From: Cytophagales bacterium | GTDB lineage: Bacteria; Bacteroidota; Bacteroidia; Cytophagales; Cyclobacteriaceae | Length of the DNA stretch: 7,468 bases | Direction: 5' to 3' | Assembly: GCA_029262935.1 (NCBI GenBank) | Contig: JAJCYK010000186.1 | Location: 1-7,468 of the forward strand | Shown: one piece after another, positions 7,001-7,468 of the stretch | Numbering within the stretch: position 1 is the stretch's first letter | Layout: every line of letters begins with the position of its first letter | Position numbers and translations under genes: made by a program | Notes under the pieces: model-generated | What the model was told of the DNA's origin: nothing | Databases searched by the model: none | Seen by the model: the letters and a program-made list of their open reading frames with translations, nothing else

Positions 7001-7468
7001 AGACTCCTTTTCCAGGTTCCCAATAACCCAAATCAATGCCCGCTTTTTTTATAGCGTAAACAGCAAAGACCCCGCACCAATGGGGAAATCCTTGTGTATT
7101 ACTTTGTTGATGTTTTACATTCTCAATCACCTCGTCCGGCCAAGCGTCATTCGCAGCCAAATGAAAAATTTCCAATAAATGATCAGCACCTACCCGTCGC
7201 CCAGAACCGTCGTCTTTCCTGGCTTCAATTTTGCCCACCAATTTTTGGGCTTCCTTAACAATTCGTTCCCGAATGCCGCTTTCACTTGTACTACCCCCGC
7301 TCATCTGAATATGAGGGGCTCTTTTAAATAATATGGGGTAGTCGGTTTTTTCTCGTTCTTTTGTATTTGTATATTTTTGCACATCCGGTTCCTCTTGCGG
7401 GTCATCAGCACTATCAAATATGGGTTTCTTTTGGATCTCAGGTTGATCATCCGATAGTTCCTCGCTCT
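4041..7468 (-). CDS. Large multidomain DUF4157 protein (CHAP-like, HELTH, clan-CD-like peptidase, SH3b); 5' end outside window
   Basis: Probable secreted or injected multi-enzyme effector of the eCIS-associated DUF4157 class. Residues are numbered from the Val codon at 7382. The frame stays open to the right edge, adding at least 28 residues with QKKPIFDS-type acidic spacer sequence, so the true start lies outside the window. Domains in order: CHAP/NlpC-P60-like amidase at about 35-195 (HWCG with C103; H152/H153; polar D168/N170 in SIDGNSG); a VQKKEES linker at about 202; DUF4157 core at about 243-306 with HELTH at 298-302; EF-hand-like patches near 330-350 and 485-500; a clan-CD-like segment at about 545-690 (hydrophobic run then SGHGS, H619; ARIVYDGC, C683); an unrecognised, probably helical region at 790-1030; and a C-terminal SH3b domain at about 1055-1111 (LNVR, GD, W, ING, GFA). 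The stop is TAA at 4043-4041. Domain calls rest on motifs read by eye. DUF4157 and SH3b are the most secure and the CHAP-like and clan-CD calls are likely. Function as a toxin is inferred. Confidence 0.85.
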   Translation of the reverse strand, partial: SEELSDDQPEIQKKPIFDSADDPQEEPDVQKYTNTKEREKTDYPILFKRAPHIQMSGGSTSESGIRERIVKEAQKLVGKIEARKDDGSGRRVGADHLLEIFHLAANDAWPDEVIENVKHQQSNTQGFPHWCGVFAVYAIKKAGIDLGYWEPGKGVSRHGTLEPTDDPKPGDIGYFHKNSHHCIIKAVNGDSIVSIDGNSGNFSEVKERTRTRAEVTGGFLTAFTGSEKIVQKKEESTKDSSHQGGSLKQQLDSKSGTGSALDDHTRSDMESGFGSDFSSVNIHTDSEAVQMNQDLSAQAFTHGSDIYFNEGKYNPNTTEGKKLLAHELTHTVQQGRGISSLQLHPVVPTTQDRLEQEDLFGDGTATNTGITLQEFKTYTERQADWFVEDSITFDRDDLWMLLFKANRELPFLDGVGDIKLGELRGLSATQWWSLEGYSKGTDSRHHTVRITASGALNDRIALGTILLQLETIFVPEVLEVTVLESDLERVKDEGLIIPLMIYMAIFEPHLQQTITSADGNVSEFEMMLNLLSGPGILPYISLWGRVRNLHRFDTSTLDKLVQNYNDTSHSKPLYLMLYTGLDHNAAFLDSASLYQSLILNNSKLVLMLEGQGTLNEISGLVPDIAANYGFPDASGTHRISQVLISGHGSSQSVTFAGTGTASVNESGEVQYSDPDSMDISDPVQRAKTQQLLETLMDNMDPATARIVYDGCLVGASPVPLQDASGNDLDAAGISSHLSDPANENLVSFTEGVAASRGMSGMPVQGARASVGLAGADSLVDSSGNLAIQYTFDPDAFGDAVSYLATGREPQGLMNAAVEVAATNPVVAANQLRTRIGLAPIADWWDEVSLEFAKEAVHGVAVGAGVDLVRINKLSHMVDPFFMAGFGGTSTGHFGTYVNNHPTLAADMYPRILSTPTMGTPSYTDVKVGRFVMEQGWVLLDHTRAPQLISYLNGAGMSLNTIKRHLNTPWLNWGSTSSALFPSAGAATDGRILLAIAWILQDNENAEVRSFLNDQVVTSGITPRFNAAVIAHIPSRSFEDRVLRILGRLRPEEDRANVDVAPDLGPVYINETRVEPEPHEAIVVAPAYVLNVRGRPSMSSSPIHRLRRGDHIFVMGFTHNWAAVDINGEIGFAQRRFLTPVP

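Overview
The window is about 7.5 kb with every supportable gene on the minus strand, so it is read from right to left. AT-rich spacers, the absence of Shine-Dalgarno-like purine runs in front of the starts I examined, and the style of the DUF4157 proteins all suggest a member of the Bacteroidota. That assignment is inference. The cluster looks like an accessory or cargo segment of an extracellular contractile injection system (eCIS, phage-tail-like) locus. DUF4157 proteins are known to be enriched in such loci, and there are two here, one at each end. No sheath, tube, baseplate or AAA+ eCIS gene lies inside the window, so the link rests on DUF4157 alone.

Layout in transcription order: (1) 7468-4041, a very large DUF4157 protein whose 5' end lies beyond the right edge. 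It carries a CHAP/NlpC-like cysteine amidase domain, the DUF4157 core with an HELTH motif, EF-hand-like segments, a region with a clan-CD-like His-Gly/Asp-x-Cys peptidase signature, and a C-terminal bacterial SH3 domain. (2) A 92 bp spacer. (3) 3948-3538, a 136-aa protein of unknown function. (4) 3526-2756, a ParA/Soj-type deviant Walker ATPase. (5) 2759-2259, a 166-aa protein with three predicted membrane segments, overlapping the ATPase by ATGA. (6) A 73 bp spacer. (7) 2185-881, an animal-type haem peroxidase of the bacterial subfamily. (8) 884-1, a second DUF4157 protein, overlapping the peroxidase by ATGA and cut by the left edge.

A reasonable reading, which is inference, is that the two DUF4157 proteins are modular payload or carrier proteins. 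The peroxidase would be a co-produced payload or accessory enzyme. The ParA, membrane protein and small protein would form a cassette that positions or anchors something in the producing cell. The 92 bp and 73 bp spacers are AT-rich, and I found no convincing promoter or hairpin terminator in either. No tRNA, rRNA, CRISPR array, insertion sequence or attachment site was seen.
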